From Pontibacillus chungwhensis (GTDB taxonomy: Bacteria > Bacillota > Bacilli > Bacillales > BH030062): a stretch of 64,000 nucleotides of DNA. The notes beneath the pieces were generated by a model. It did not search any database, was not told the origin of the DNA, and was given only the letters and a program-made list of their open reading frames with translations. Below are positions 24,774 to 33,760 of the stretch, one piece after another; the stretch's first letter is position 1, and each line of letters starts with the position of its first letter. Location: NCBI RefSeq assembly GCF_030166655.1, contig NZ_CP126446.1, positions 682,001 to 746,000 on the forward strand, written 5' to 3'. A program made the position numbers and the translations under genes.

Positions 24774-25544
24774 ATGAAAGCTTTATGGAAATCAAGTTTA
24801 CTTTTAATTGTGACAGCATTTGTCTTATCAGCATGTTCAAGTCAAGGTGATGGAGGAGATGGGTTCCTACACAATCTATTTGTCGAACCTTTCACCAAAG
24901 CTATTGAGTTAGCGGCTTCGATTACTGGAGGTAGCTATGGTATAGCTATTATTATCCTCACCGTAATCATTCGACTTGTACTGATGCCTCTTATGCTGAA
25001 TATGTATAAGAACCAACAGCAAATGAAAGTAAAAATGGCTGGAATGAAGCCTGAAATGGATGATATTCAAGCCCGAATGAAAGAAGCTTCTCCTGAAGAT
25101 CGCCAAAAGATGCAACAGGAAATGATGGCTCTGTACCAAAAGCATGGAGTGAACCCACTTAATATGGGGTGTCTTCCAATGCTTCTGCAAATGCCAATTC
25201 TAATGGGCTTTTATTTCGCGATCAGAAGTTCAGAGACGATAGCCACTCACACTTTTCTATGGTTTAACCTGGGTGAGCCTGATATCGCTATGGCGCTGAT
25301 TGCAGGTGCCTTGTACTTTGTTCAATATAGAGTGTCTTTAATAGGCGTACCGGAATCACAACAAAAGCAAATGAAGCTAATTGGTCTATTGTCACCGATA
25401 ATGATTTTAATTATTTCGCTGAACGCACCAGCTGCATTACCTGTTTACTGGGCAATCGGCGGCTTGTTCCTAGTTTTCCAAACGATTATAGGACGCAAGT
25501 TGTACCAGACAGAGTCAGAACCAGTCCCGCAAACCTCAAATTAA
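24774..25544 (+). CDS. yidC: Membrane protein insertase YidC/OxaA
   Basis: 256 residues; a lipoprotein signal (VTAFVLSACSSQ, lipid on Cys21) is followed by the five-helix YidC core. The first helix region is YGIAIIILTVIIRLVLMPLM, with the conserved Arg in the membrane groove; then the cytoplasmic hairpin (helical, Met/Gln-rich), then NPLNMGCLPMLLQMPILMGF and the last helices around VYWAIGGLFLVFQTIIGRKL. It inserts proteins into the membrane, with or without Sec. The usual spoIIIJ gene is beside rnpA; this copy is isolated between odhAB and yhbH, so it is probably the second paralogue (YqjG-like). Glycine/aspartate-rich linker after the lipid is unusual. A terminator follows. Confidence 0.85.
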   Translation: MKALWKSSLLLIVTAFVLSACSSQGDGGDGFLHNLFVEPFTKAIELAASITGGSYGIAIIILTVIIRLVLMPLMLNMYKNQQQMKVKMAGMKPEMDDIQARMKEASPEDRQKMQQEMMALYQKHGVNPLNMGCLPMLLQMPILMGFYFAIRSSETIATHTFLWFNLGEPDIAMALIAGALYFVQYRVSLIGVPESQQKQMKLIGLLSPIMILIISLNAPAALPVYWAIGGLFLVFQTIIGRKLYQTESEPVPQTSN

Positions 25545-25559
25545 TGAATGATATAAAGA

Positions 25560-25594
25560 AAGTCCAGGCTCCTAAATAGGATCCTGGACTTTTA
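25560..25594 (+). terminator. yidC terminator
   Basis: AGTCCAGG (25561-25568) and CCTGGACT (25583-25590), with inner TCCT/AGGA pairing, and T-run. Confidence 0.8.
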
Positions 25595-25773
25595 TTATTG
25601 GGGTTTGCGAGTGACTCATAATAGTTGACCCTAGTTCATAAGATGAAAGACATAAAACGTTAGGTGAGGGACGGTCAGCTTTCTGGTATTAAAATTTTTG
25701 TCATGGACAGAACGGTAGAGCTTAAACCGTCATATGCGGAAAGTGACAAGTTTTTAAAATAAGTTTTCAGAAT

Positions 25774-25805
25774 TTTTAATCAAAATGACAACTTCTGCAT
25801 ATGAT
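25774..25805 (+). promoter_or_regulatory. Possible sigma-E-like promoter of yhbH
   Basis: CATATGAT (25798-25805) resembles the sigma-E -10 (CATACA-T) and lies 30 bases before the yhbH start; an AT-rich TTTAATC lies about 15 bases upstream in the -35 place. The B. subtilis yhbH is in the sigma-E regulon. The match is partial. Confidence 0.3.
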
Positions 25806-25834
25806 AGAGTAAACAAAATGGAGGAGGGGTAAGG

Positions 25835-26995
25835 ATGAGTCGTTCGAAAAATTTTGTAATTTCTGAAGAGAACTGGTCCCTCCATAGAAAAGGGTATGAT
25901 GATCAGCAGCGCCACCAGGAAAAAGTTCAGGATGCGCTCAAGAATCAACTCCCGGACCTGATTTCTGAAGAAAATATTGTGATGTCAAATGGGAAAGATG
26001 TTGTGAAGATTCCGATTCGGTCGTTGGATGAATATAAGATTCGCTATAACCACGATAAGAACAAACATGTAGGCCAAGGAGAAGGCGACAGCCAAGTCGG
26101 AGATGTGATTGCGAGAGATGGCTCCCCGCAACAAGCGCAAGGAAAAGGGGAGAAGCCAGGAGATCAACCTGGAGAGGATTTCTATGAAGCTGAAATTTCA
26201 ATTGCCGAGTTAGAAGAAGCTTTATTCAATCAGTTGGCCTTACCGAACTTACAGGAAAAAGAGAAAGATAATATCATTACGACAGATATTAATTTTAATG
26301 ACATTAGGAAAACAGGACTTCAAGGAAATATCGACAAGAAGCGTACGATGCTAGAAGCCTTTAAGAGAAATGCGATGGGAGGAGACGCAACGTTCAATCC
26401 GATCTATCCAGAAGATATTCGATACAAAACATGGAATGAGGTAGTGAAACCTGAATCAAAAGCTGTTGTGTTAGCTATGATGGACACCTCAGGATCAATG
26501 GGAATGTGGGAGAAGTATATGGCCCGAAGTTTCTTCTTCTGGATGTCGCGCTTCTTGAAAACAAAATACGAAACAGTGGAAATTGAATTTATTGCTCACC
26601 ACACAGAAGCCAAAGTCGTCTCAGAAGATGACTTTTTTTCAAAAGGTGAAAGTGGAGGAACCATCTGTTCATCAGCTTATAAAAAGGCACTTGAATTAAT
26701 CGATTCTAAATATAGCCCAGAGCGTTACAATATCTATCCGTTCCACTTCTCAGATGGGGATAACTTAACCTCTGATAACAAGCGTTGCCTACAGCTCGTT
26801 GAACAATTGATGGATGTATCGAGTATGTTTGGATACGGGGAAGTAAACCAGTACAACAGGCACTCAACCCTTATGTCCGCCTATAAGAAAATTGAAGATG
26901 AACGTTTCAGGCACTTTGTTCTAAGAAGAAAAGCTGACGTGTTTTATGCGATGAAGCATTTCTTCAAAGAAGAAGACGAAGAAGTATTGGTCTAA
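25835..26995 (+). CDS. yhbH: Sporulation protein YhbH (UPF0229, VWA-like)
   Basis: 386 residues with AGGAGGGG before ATG. Residues 1-15 ([20 protein letters not shown]) and the [20 protein letters not shown] region are typical YhbH. The C-terminal half is a von Willebrand A-like domain: [20 protein letters not shown] is the metal-binding D-x-S-G-S motif, and [11 protein letters not shown] the second part. A glycine/glutamine-rich linker (residues ~80-110) is typical. YhbH works together with PrkA (and YeaG/YeaH/YcgB in E. coli are its relatives with SpoVR); it is expressed in the mother cell in B. subtilis. Here it is separated from prkA by ppx, ppk, odhAB and yidC, all on the same strand, and prkA itself is interrupted. 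Confidence 0.9.
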   Translation: MSRSKNFVISEENWSLHRKGYDDQQRHQEKVQDALKNQLPDLISEENIVMSNGKDVVKIPIRSLDEYKIRYNHDKNKHVGQGEGDSQVGDVIARDGSPQQAQGKGEKPGDQPGEDFYEAEISIAELEEALFNQLALPNLQEKEKDNIITTDINFNDIRKTGLQGNIDKKRTMLEAFKRNAMGGDATFNPIYPEDIRYKTWNEVVKPESKAVVLAMMDTSGSMGMWEKYMARSFFFWMSRFLKTKYETVEIEFIAHHTEAKVVSEDDFFSKGESGGTICSSAYKKALELIDSKYSPERYNIYPFHFSDGDNLTSDNKRCLQLVEQLMDVSSMFGYGEVNQYNRHSTLMSAYKKIEDERFRHFVLRRKADVFYAMKHFFKEEDEEVLV

Positions 26996-26997
26996 AG

Positions 26998-27042
26998 AAA
27001 CACCCGAGTTCCTTATAAAGGAGCTCGGGTGTTTTCTTTTTA
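26998..27042 (+). terminator. yhbH terminator
   Basis: CACCCGAGTTCCT (27001-27013) and AGGAGCTCGGGTG (27019-27031) with flanking AAA and TTTT, one mismatch. Confidence 0.85.
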
Positions 27043-27188
27043 ATTATAGGAACTGGATGGGGAGGGTATGTCTGATGATTACTTGAACTTGTGAGCCTAT
27101 GATCTAAAAATCTATACAAGGAATGTATAGGAAGGTGATGGTAGAAGACACTACATAAATAAACAACTCGTTTTAGAGGAGGGATGGC

Positions 27189-28721
27189 ATGCGAGTCAGA
27201 AACTGGCTGAGGCCTAAACGAGCTTCTGATCAGAATCAAAGCGGAGTGGTGAAAGAACAGGATAGTCCGACAAAAGAGAGCAGTCGTTCGCTTAAAGATA
27301 ATATTGATTATATTAGTGCAGAACTGCATCACTCTCATGATTTAAAAGTCACACACATGGATGACAACCGCCAAGCCCTCCTCTACTTTGAATCGTTGGT
27401 CGATCAGGAACAAATTCAAAATAAAATATTCATTCCATTATCTAATTATCCAGATCGAACAATAGGCCAGCTGCAAAACCAAAGAAAAACGACAGATTTA
27501 AACGATGCCATTTTTGCGCTTCTTAGTGGATGTGCGGTCTATATTCAAGAGGGTAATCAAGAAGTTTCCGTGTTTGTTGTAACGATGTCGAATAATAGAG
27601 ATATGTCTGAGCCTGATACAGAAAAAGTTCTCCGCGGCTCCCATGAGGGCTTAGTGGAGAGTGTGATGATCAATATTAATTTGATTCGAAAAAGAATTCA
27701 GCATCGGGATTTAACCGTTAAGTATTTTCGTGTTGGAAAAAAGACCAATACAAACTTAGCTATTATGTACATGGATGGATTAGTAAACCCTGATGTTGTA
27801 AAGAAAATTGAGGATCGAATCAAACACATATCTGCAGATACGATTATCAGTCCAGGTTACATTGAAGAAATGGTAGAAGATAATTCGCTATCACCATTCC
27901 CTCAAATGCTCAATACGGAACGTCCTGACAGGGGAGCGGCGAATGTCTTAGAAGGACGAGTTATTTTACTCTCGGAAGGTAGCTCTACTTGTCTTGTGTT
28001 CCCTGTTACGTTCTTTACGTTTTATCAAACCCCGGATGATTATAACAGTCGTTGGATTTCAGGGACATTTTTAAGACTCATAAGATTAATGAGTTTTTTA
28101 ATTGCGATTGGTTTACCGGCATTCTACATTGCCGTGGTAGGTTTTCACTTTGAGGTTATCCCAGATACGCTCGTCATCCCAATAAAAAGTGCAATTAACA
28201 ATATAGCTTATCCCCCTATTATTGAAGCGTTAGTTATGGTCGTCATTATCGAGCTTATACGTGAAGCTGGGATCAGATTACCAAGTCCCGTGGGCCAAAC
28301 GATTGGTATTGTAGGTGGTTTGGTCATTGGGGATGCCGTTGTAAAGGCTGGGCTCGTCTCAAATTTGATGGTAATTGTCGTAGCTCTTACAGCTATTGCT
28401 TCTTTCGTAGTGCCTTCGAACGAACTAAGTACAGCTTTACGCCTTTTAACGTTTCCATTGATTTTATTAGCCTCAACCTTTGGGTTCTTAGGTATTGTCT
28501 TTGGGTTCTTTGGTTTATTAATTCATTTATGCCGTCTTGAATCCTTCGGTAGCGCATATTTTGCACCTCTAGCTCCGTTGAGAGTAAAAGATTTAAAAGA
28601 TACATTCATACGGCTTCCGTTATTTATGATGAGCAACAGACCGAAGGATGCGCAGCCTGTTAAGAGTGACACAGGAGAAGCATCGAGGGAGTGGAAGAAG
28701 AATGGCCGCAGTAGAAAATGA
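27189..28721 (+). CDS. Spore germinant receptor A subunit (GerA family), operon 1
   Basis: 510 residues with GAGGAGGG before ATG. The N-terminal ~300 residues form the soluble domain (SLKDNIDYISAELHHSHDLK, MINGKVG-type segment ANVLEGRVILLSEGSSTCLV). After residue ~295 there are about five membrane helices, with the family signatures FPQMLNTERPDR, EALVMVVIIELIREAGIRLP and SPVGQTIGIVGGLVIGDAVV then KAGLVSN. The A subunit forms the oligomeric channel-like body of the receptor in the inner spore membrane. GerB and GerC subunits follow with small overlaps. Which germinant is sensed cannot be told. Confidence 0.9.
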   Translation: MRVRNWLRPKRASDQNQSGVVKEQDSPTKESSRSLKDNIDYISAELHHSHDLKVTHMDDNRQALLYFESLVDQEQIQNKIFIPLSNYPDRTIGQLQNQRKTTDLNDAIFALLSGCAVYIQEGNQEVSVFVVTMSNNRDMSEPDTEKVLRGSHEGLVESVMININLIRKRIQHRDLTVKYFRVGKKTNTNLAIMYMDGLVNPDVVKKIEDRIKHISADTIISPGYIEEMVEDNSLSPFPQMLNTERPDRGAANVLEGRVILLSEGSSTCLVFPVTFFTFYQTPDDYNSRWISGTFLRLIRLMSFLIAIGLPAFYIAVVGFHFEVIPDTLVIPIKSAINNIAYPPIIEALVMVVIIELIREAGIRLPSPVGQTIGIVGGLVIGDAVVKAGLVSNLMVIVVALTAIASFVVPSNELSTALRLLTFPLILLASTFGFLGIVFGFFGLLIHLCRLESFGSAYFAPLAPLRVKDLKDTFIRLPLFMMSNRPKDAQPVKSDTGEASREWKKNGRSRK

Positions 28722-29823
28722 AATGATTACAAGAAGACAGTACTTCTTCTTCATTATACAAACCTTAATCGGAGTCGGAGTCTTAACCCTTCCTTATAAC
28801 CTTCATCAGGTTGCAAAACAAGACGGTTGGATCTCTCTCTTAATCAGTGGTGTCATTATACAGCTTGTACTTATTTTAATGTGGGCGCTGGCTAGAAGGT
28901 TTCCACAACAACATCTATTTGAATATATCCCGTCTATTGTTGGGAAATTCTTTGGCGGGTTTCTAAATTTTCTCCTGATTCTTTATTCTCTAGCAGTAGC
29001 AGGGGTCATTCTTTTGTTATTTGACGAAATGATTCGGACGTGGCTCTTACCCAAAACCCCTTATTGGATTATTAGTCTTATGTTTATCGCATTAGGAATT
29101 TATCTTGTTTCCGGAAAGATAAAGGTGATGGCACGATTGTATGTATTTGTGTCATTGCTATTACCCATATTGGTTGTACTCCTTTTGTATGCGGCGAAAG
29201 ATGGCCAGTGGGTCTATATGTTACCAATAGGTGAATCTGGGCTTCCTTCTATTTTGAAGGGAGTGTATCAATCCTCGTTATCGATGCTTGGATACTTAAT
29301 TGTGCTTCTTTTGTTTCCGTATACGAAGGGGACACCGAAACAGAAACTGGGTACCATTTCCTTAGCGAATGGATTTGTCGTATTTTTTTATTTCCTTACC
29401 GTTTTTCTTTCTTTTATCTACTTTGGCACGGAGGAAATGAAGTATGTGAGTGAACCGGTTCTTTATATGCTGAAAGCTGTGGAGTTACCGATCATATCTA
29501 GAATTGATATGTTCTTTATATCCATTTGGATTGTGTCAGTGGCCACCACCTTATGTAGTTATTTGCTATTAGCAAGTAAAGGAGTCACGCAAGTTTTTTC
29601 GAAAATCTCCTACGAGCGTGCAGTCTTAGGTATCGGAGGAGTTTTATTTTGTATAACCTACTTTACTCCTAAAGACGAATCATGGTTGAACTCGCTAGAT
29701 GACTATGTTTCATTCGTCGGTATGTGGTTTGGGGTGGGGCTTCCGATATTTTTATTGATTATAAGTCTCCTTTTTAAAAAGAAAAGTAATGCAGGGGGGC
29801 AGGGTTATGAACAGAAGCCATAA
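28702..29823 (+). CDS. Spore germinant receptor B subunit, operon 1
   Basis: About 373 residues from ATG 28702, with GGGAG 12 bases upstream; the open frame extends to 28648 but that would overlap the A gene by 74 bases. The protein has ten predicted membrane helices of the amino-acid/polyamine transporter fold: QYFFFIIQTLIGVGVLTLPY (helix 1 with the GVG break typical of substrate site), then many aromatic helices, ending FFLLIISLLF-like FLLIISLLFKKK. B subunits bind the germinant. Ends 17 bases inside the C gene. Confidence 0.85.
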   Translation: MAAVENEMITRRQYFFFIIQTLIGVGVLTLPYNLHQVAKQDGWISLLISGVIIQLVLILMWALARRFPQQHLFEYIPSIVGKFFGGFLNFLLILYSLAVAGVILLLFDEMIRTWLLPKTPYWIISLMFIALGIYLVSGKIKVMARLYVFVSLLLPILVVLLLYAAKDGQWVYMLPIGESGLPSILKGVYQSSLSMLGYLIVLLLFPYTKGTPKQKLGTISLANGFVVFFYFLTVFLSFIYFGTEEMKYVSEPVLYMLKAVELPIISRIDMFFISIWIVSVATTLCSYLLLASKGVTQVFSKISYERAVLGIGGVLFCITYFTPKDESWLNSLDDYVSFVGMWFGVGLPIFLLIISLLFKKKSNAGGQGYEQKP

Positions 29824-30934
29824 AGGACTTATAATCCTTATTACTCTCTTTCTGTTAACAGGATGCTGGGACCAAAGGCAATTTAAAAATGTAAAGCTTG
29901 TGCTTGCGGCAGGGTTTGACGCCGGGCAAGAGAGGTTGATTCGTAATACAGTTGTTATCCCTACTGTTGAGAAAGGGTTAGAAGGTCCAGGACAAGAATT
30001 CATCCAGGTGATTACAAGTGAAGCCTATTCGACAAGGGATGGTAAAAAAAATGTAGACCATCGCATTTCAAGGTCTTTTGATGCTTCAAAGGCAAGGGTT
30101 TTCCTGTTAGGGGAGGAGCTGGCCAAACAAGACATCTTTCCCATTCTGGATGTATTGTATCGAGATCCCAAGAATAATTTGAATGCGAAACTGGCGATGG
30201 TAAAGGGAACAGCTGAAGATGCACTTCGCTTAAGGGTGAATCAGGAGCCCCGCATTAGTGGCTATATAAATGGAATTTTGGATAGTCAAATGATGAATAC
30301 AGAAGCCCCTAGTGAAAATTTGCAGCTTATTTGCGCAGAACTCTTAGAAGATGGTGAAGATTTCGCGCTCTCAGCGTTAGAAGTGGACCAGGATGCAGCG
30401 CTCATCAATTACGTTGGTATGGCCTTATTTAGTGGCCAGAAATATTCCGGAGTTACGCTTAATACAGATGAATCCCTTCTTCTTCTTCTATTAGATGATC
30501 AGTTAAGGCGATCAGCTACAATTAACCGAAAGGTAGCTGACTATAAGAATGAGCCTTTGAAAAACTATATGTCTATAGAAGTAGGAGGAGTTAAGAGGAA
30601 GGTTCAGATTACAGCAGATCATCCTGAACAAATAAAAGTAGATCTTTCTTTAAAGCTTAAGGCAACTATTGTAGAGAAAACATTGCCGATTATTTTAAAT
30701 GACCAGGAAGTAAAAAAGCTAGAGGGAAAGTTTAGTGAAATTCTCACGAAGGAGATGCAAGAGGTTCTTAAGAAAACTCAAGAGGCGAATAGTGACTACT
30801 TAGGAATAGGAAGGCGTGTTCATGCCTTTCACCATGATACATGGGAAGACCTAAAATGGAGTGAAGTATATCCGGAAATTGTTTTTAATGTGAACACAAA
30901 AGTAGATCTTTCTGGTCACGGTGTCATTAACTAA
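29807..30934 (+). CDS. Spore germinant receptor C subunit (lipoprotein), operon 1
   Basis: 375 residues from ATG 29807 (GGGGGGCAGGG ahead). Lipobox LFLLTGCWDQ with Cys20; the WDQR after the Cys is the family mark. The GerC domain follows in three parts: AAGFDAGQERLIRNTVVIPT, then SFDASKARVFLLGEELAKQD, and a C-terminal alpha/beta piece with KTQEANSDYLGIGRRVHAFH, WEDLKWSEVYPEI. Anchored by lipid to the inner spore membrane, it is needed for receptor stability. A terminator follows, shared with the convergent gene. Confidence 0.85.
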   Translation: MNRSHKGLIILITLFLLTGCWDQRQFKNVKLVLAAGFDAGQERLIRNTVVIPTVEKGLEGPGQEFIQVITSEAYSTRDGKKNVDHRISRSFDASKARVFLLGEELAKQDIFPILDVLYRDPKNNLNAKLAMVKGTAEDALRLRVNQEPRISGYINGILDSQMMNTEAPSENLQLICAELLEDGEDFALSALEVDQDAALINYVGMALFSGQKYSGVTLNTDESLLLLLLDDQLRRSATINRKVADYKNEPLKNYMSIEVGGVKRKVQITADHPEQIKVDLSLKLKATIVEKTLPIILNDQEVKKLEGKFSEILTKEMQEVLKKTQEANSDYLGIGRRVHAFHHDTWEDLKWSEVYPEIVFNVNTKVDLSGHGVIN

Positions 30935-30964
30935 AAAAGGCATAAACAACGTTTATGCCTTTTT
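30933..30964. terminator. Bidirectional terminator after germinant operon 1
   Basis: AAAAAAGGCATAAAC, AAC loop, GTTTATGCCTTTTT; a perfect stem of nine pairs plus A/T run, at the end of two convergent genes. Confidence 0.85.
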
Positions 30965-30965
30965 G

Positions 30966-31433
30966 TCATATGGAGGAAAGATCACCTAGAACGAGGTCAC
31001 GGTCTTTTTCATTTTGAATATCTTCACAAGCCTGAAGAGCCAGTTTTTTATACTCTTCATACTGAGTTTTAGAACCTGTTATTTTATACGCTCTTGCCAT
31101 CGCTTCATAGGCAAAAGCTAAATCGAAATCTCCAATCTGTTCTTCTAAACATACTTCTAAGCATTTCTTAGCATGGTATAGGGAAGGCTCACTACGCTCG
31201 CAAACGGCGTACACTCTCGAAATCTGCCAGTCCCCACGTACTCTATTAACAGGCTTTCCAATTTGTTCCCAATGATACCTTGAAGCATGAGCAGCATGAA
31301 TCATGGTTTGTTCTTGTTCGGAAGTTCTACTTTCGAGATCTAGAAAGGTCCAGACGTAATTAAATAGATCTACGGCCATTTTCTTATGAAAGTCTTCTGA
31401 ATTATGTAATTGTGTGGGTTCTTGTTTCATCAT
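30966..31433 (-). CDS. TPR-like hypothetical protein
   Basis: 155 residues, with GGAGGATAATG at the start (read on the minus strand). It is wholly helical with a repeat-like pattern of A and G residues: QTMIHAAHASRYHWEQIGKP, VNRVRGDWQISRVYAVCERS, ARAYKITGSKTQYEEYKKLA. This is a small, widespread TPR-like family in Actinobacteria and Bacilli with no known role. It stands alone between the germinant operon and the app operon, with no partner to hint at a job. Confidence 0.7.
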   Translation of the reverse strand: MMKQEPTQLHNSEDFHKKMAVDLFNYVWTFLDLESRTSEQEQTMIHAAHASRYHWEQIGKPVNRVRGDWQISRVYAVCERSEPSLYHAKKCLEVCLEEQIGDFDLAFAYEAMARAYKITGSKTQYEEYKKLALQACEDIQNEKDRDLVLGDLSSI

Positions 31434-31608
31434 TATCCTCCTTATGTTTGAGTGCTATTTCTTAAGTTTCGACATAAAATCATATGTTCCTTTTAGTTTA
31501 ATAGTTCGAAAAGATTATTTATTGTGATAATTTAGCGTCAATTATTTCAAAATCATTACAAATCTTTAAAAAATTTCGTACTTATTACAATAAATTGTTA
31601 ATAAACCA

Positions 31609-31657
31609 TTGACGATCTGCCAATAAATAGTTTACTATAGTAAAAAATCAGAAAATT
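31609..31657 (+). promoter_or_regulatory. app operon promoter with CodY-box-like site
   Basis: TTGACG (31609-31614) and TACTAT (31633-31638), 18-base spacer. Immediately downstream, 31643-31657 reads AAAAATCAGAAAATT, matching the CodY box AATTTTCWGAAAATT at 12 of 15 places, across the expected start of transcription. CodY bound there would repress in rich medium, as is common for peptide transporters of Bacillus. Confidence 0.55.
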
Positions 31658-31701
31658 ATTAATTCTAATACATTTGTAAATCTTAAATCTGAGGTGTCCT
31701 A

Positions 31702-32727
31702 ATGAATAACTCACAATCAAATGTAAACCACGAACCTTTACTACAAGTAAAGGGCTTAGAGACGGCCTTTAGTATTGAGGGTAAAGACCACAATGCGGTG
31801 GACGGTGTTTCTTTTAATGTCGAAAAAGGTAAAATCGTCGGTGTTGTAGGAGAGTCCGGTTGTGGAAAAAGTGTCATGTCATTATCCGTAATGAATTTGT
31901 TACCAAAAGGGATCGGAAAAATCCGAAATGGAGAGATTCTTTTTGAAGGTAGACATTTAGAAGGTTTAGATGATAAAGAAATGAATAAAATTCGGGGTAA
32001 AGATATTTCGATGATCTTCCAAGAGCCAATGACTTCCCTAAACCCGGTGTTTACGATTGGTTATCAGTTAGAGGAAGTACTGCATAACCATTTTAAATTG
32101 TCTAAAAAAGAAGCAAGAGAAAAAGTTGTGCAGCTCTTATCAGCTGTAGGGATCTCAAGAGCGGACCGAATCGTTGATGAATATCCTCACCAGCTATCAG
32201 GCGGGATGAGACAACGTGTCATGATCGCAATGGCTATTGCTTGTCAGCCAAAGTTACTTATTGCGGACGAGCCAACCACTGCACTTGACGTAACGGTACA
32301 AGCTCAAATTCTTGAACTTCTGCAAGACATTCAGAAGAAAAACGATATGGCGATTATATTTATCACGCATGATCTTGGCGTTGTATCCGAGACTTGTGAT
32401 GAGGTTATTGTTATGTATGCAGGTAGAATCGTAGAGCGTACAGATGTGCAGCGCCTATTTAATTCTCCGAAGCATCCGTATACGGAATTGCTAATGGGTG
32501 CGATCCCTCGGTTAGAGGAAGAACAAGATATGCTAGCTACGATTGATGGAATTGTACCTTCATTAACAAAGATGCCAGAAGTAGGGTGTCGATTTGCGAA
32601 CCGGTGTCCAAAAGCGATGAAAGAATGTTCAACCGTTACACCTAAATTAGCGAAAAACGAAGAGGGTCATGAAGTAGCATGCCTACTCTATGAAACAAGT
32701 AGACCTGAAGAAGAGGTGTTACGATGA
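31702..32727 (+). CDS. appD: Oligopeptide ABC transporter ATPase AppD
   Basis: 341 residues. Walker A GESGCGKS (residues ~52-59), Q-loop FQEPMTSLNPVF, signature LSGGMRQRVMIAMAI, Walker B LLIADEPTTALDV, H-loop FITHDLG, and the C-terminal oligopeptide-type cysteine cluster (CRFANRCPKAMKEC, then C), a 4Fe-4S site in relatives. It powers peptide uptake together with AppF. The gene order D-F-A-B-C is that of the B. subtilis app operon, which supports this name over opp or dpp. Ends in ATGA overlap with appF. Confidence 0.9.
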   Translation: MNNSQSNVNHEPLLQVKGLETAFSIEGKDHNAVDGVSFNVEKGKIVGVVGESGCGKSVMSLSVMNLLPKGIGKIRNGEILFEGRHLEGLDDKEMNKIRGKDISMIFQEPMTSLNPVFTIGYQLEEVLHNHFKLSKKEAREKVVQLLSAVGISRADRIVDEYPHQLSGGMRQRVMIAMAIACQPKLLIADEPTTALDVTVQAQILELLQDIQKKNDMAIIFITHDLGVVSETCDEVIVMYAGRIVERTDVQRLFNSPKHPYTELLMGAIPRLEEEQDMLATIDGIVPSLTKMPEVGCRFANRCPKAMKECSTVTPKLAKNEEGHEVACLLYETSRPEEEVLR

Positions 32728-33725
32728 GTATAACCGAATTAAACAAATCTCAAACCGAAAAATTGCTAGAGGTAAATGATTTGAAGATGCATTTCCCGGT
32801 AAAGGGGGGCTTCTTCAAACGAACAATCGGAGCTGTTAAAGCGGTAGATGGCGTTACTTTTGATATCAAAAAGGGAGAAACGCTAGGACTTGTAGGAGAA
32901 TCCGGTTGTGGGAAATCAACTACGGGTCGCTCCATCTTGAGATTACTAGATCCAACAAGTGGAGAAGTTCTATTTAATGGCGAAGATATTACAAAGCTAA
33001 CTGGAAAGCGTCTGCGTGATATTCGTCAGGATATTCAAATGGTGTTCCAGGACCCATACGCCTCTCTAAACCCTATGCAAATGGTCGGAGATATCATAAG
33101 CGAACCGATTAAGAACTACTACAATAAACGTAAAGGTTCAGAACTTAAAGCTGAAGTAATGGATCTCTTAACACGGGTAGGTTTACCAGAGGAGGCTTAT
33201 TACAAATACGCGCACGAGTTCTCAGGAGGACAGCGTCAGCGTATTGGTATTGCAAGGGCGCTTGCCCTTAAGCCGAAGCTTATTATAGCGGATGAACCTG
33301 TATCGGCCCTTGATGTGTCCGTACAGTCACAGGTGTTAAATCTATTAAATGAGCTGCAAGACGAATTTGATTTAACCTATCTGTTCATTGCACACGACTT
33401 AAGTGTTGTAAAACATATGAGTGATCGCATTGGTGTTATGTATCTAGGTAATATCATGGAAGTAGCGAATAAGAGTTCTATTTATGCAGATCCTTTACAT
33501 CCTTACACGCAAGCTCTGATCTCAGCGGTGCCAGATGCATCTAAAGTAGGGGAGAAGCGTGAACGCATTGTCCTTGAAGGGGACGTGCCTAGTCCGGAAA
33601 ATCCACCATCTGGATGTCCATTCCATACGAGATGTCCAAAAGCGATGGATGAATGTTCTAAGGTTAAACCTCAATTAAAGGAGGTGAAACCAGGCCAGCA
33701 CGTCGCATGTCTTCTTTATGAATAA
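32724..33725 (+). CDS. appF: Oligopeptide ABC transporter ATPase AppF
   Basis: 333 residues. Walker A GESGCGKST, Q-loop FQDPYASLNPMQM, signature FSGGQRQRIGIARALA, Walker B LIIADEPVSALDV, H-loop FIAHDLSV, and a cysteine cluster (CPFHTRCPKAMDEC) like that of AppD. It overlaps appD by four bases and forms the second ATPase of the heterodimer. The start is ATG 32724; the preceding ribosome site AAGAGGTG is within appD. Confidence 0.9.
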   Translation: MSITELNKSQTEKLLEVNDLKMHFPVKGGFFKRTIGAVKAVDGVTFDIKKGETLGLVGESGCGKSTTGRSILRLLDPTSGEVLFNGEDITKLTGKRLRDIRQDIQMVFQDPYASLNPMQMVGDIISEPIKNYYNKRKGSELKAEVMDLLTRVGLPEEAYYKYAHEFSGGQRQRIGIARALALKPKLIIADEPVSALDVSVQSQVLNLLNELQDEFDLTYLFIAHDLSVVKHMSDRIGVMYLGNIMEVANKSSIYADPLHPYTQALISAVPDASKVGEKRERIVLEGDVPSPENPPSGCPFHTRCPKAMDECSKVKPQLKEVKPGQHVACLLYE

Positions 33726-33760
33726 TCATTCAAAAAATATCAGGGGGGTTCATTTTTCTT

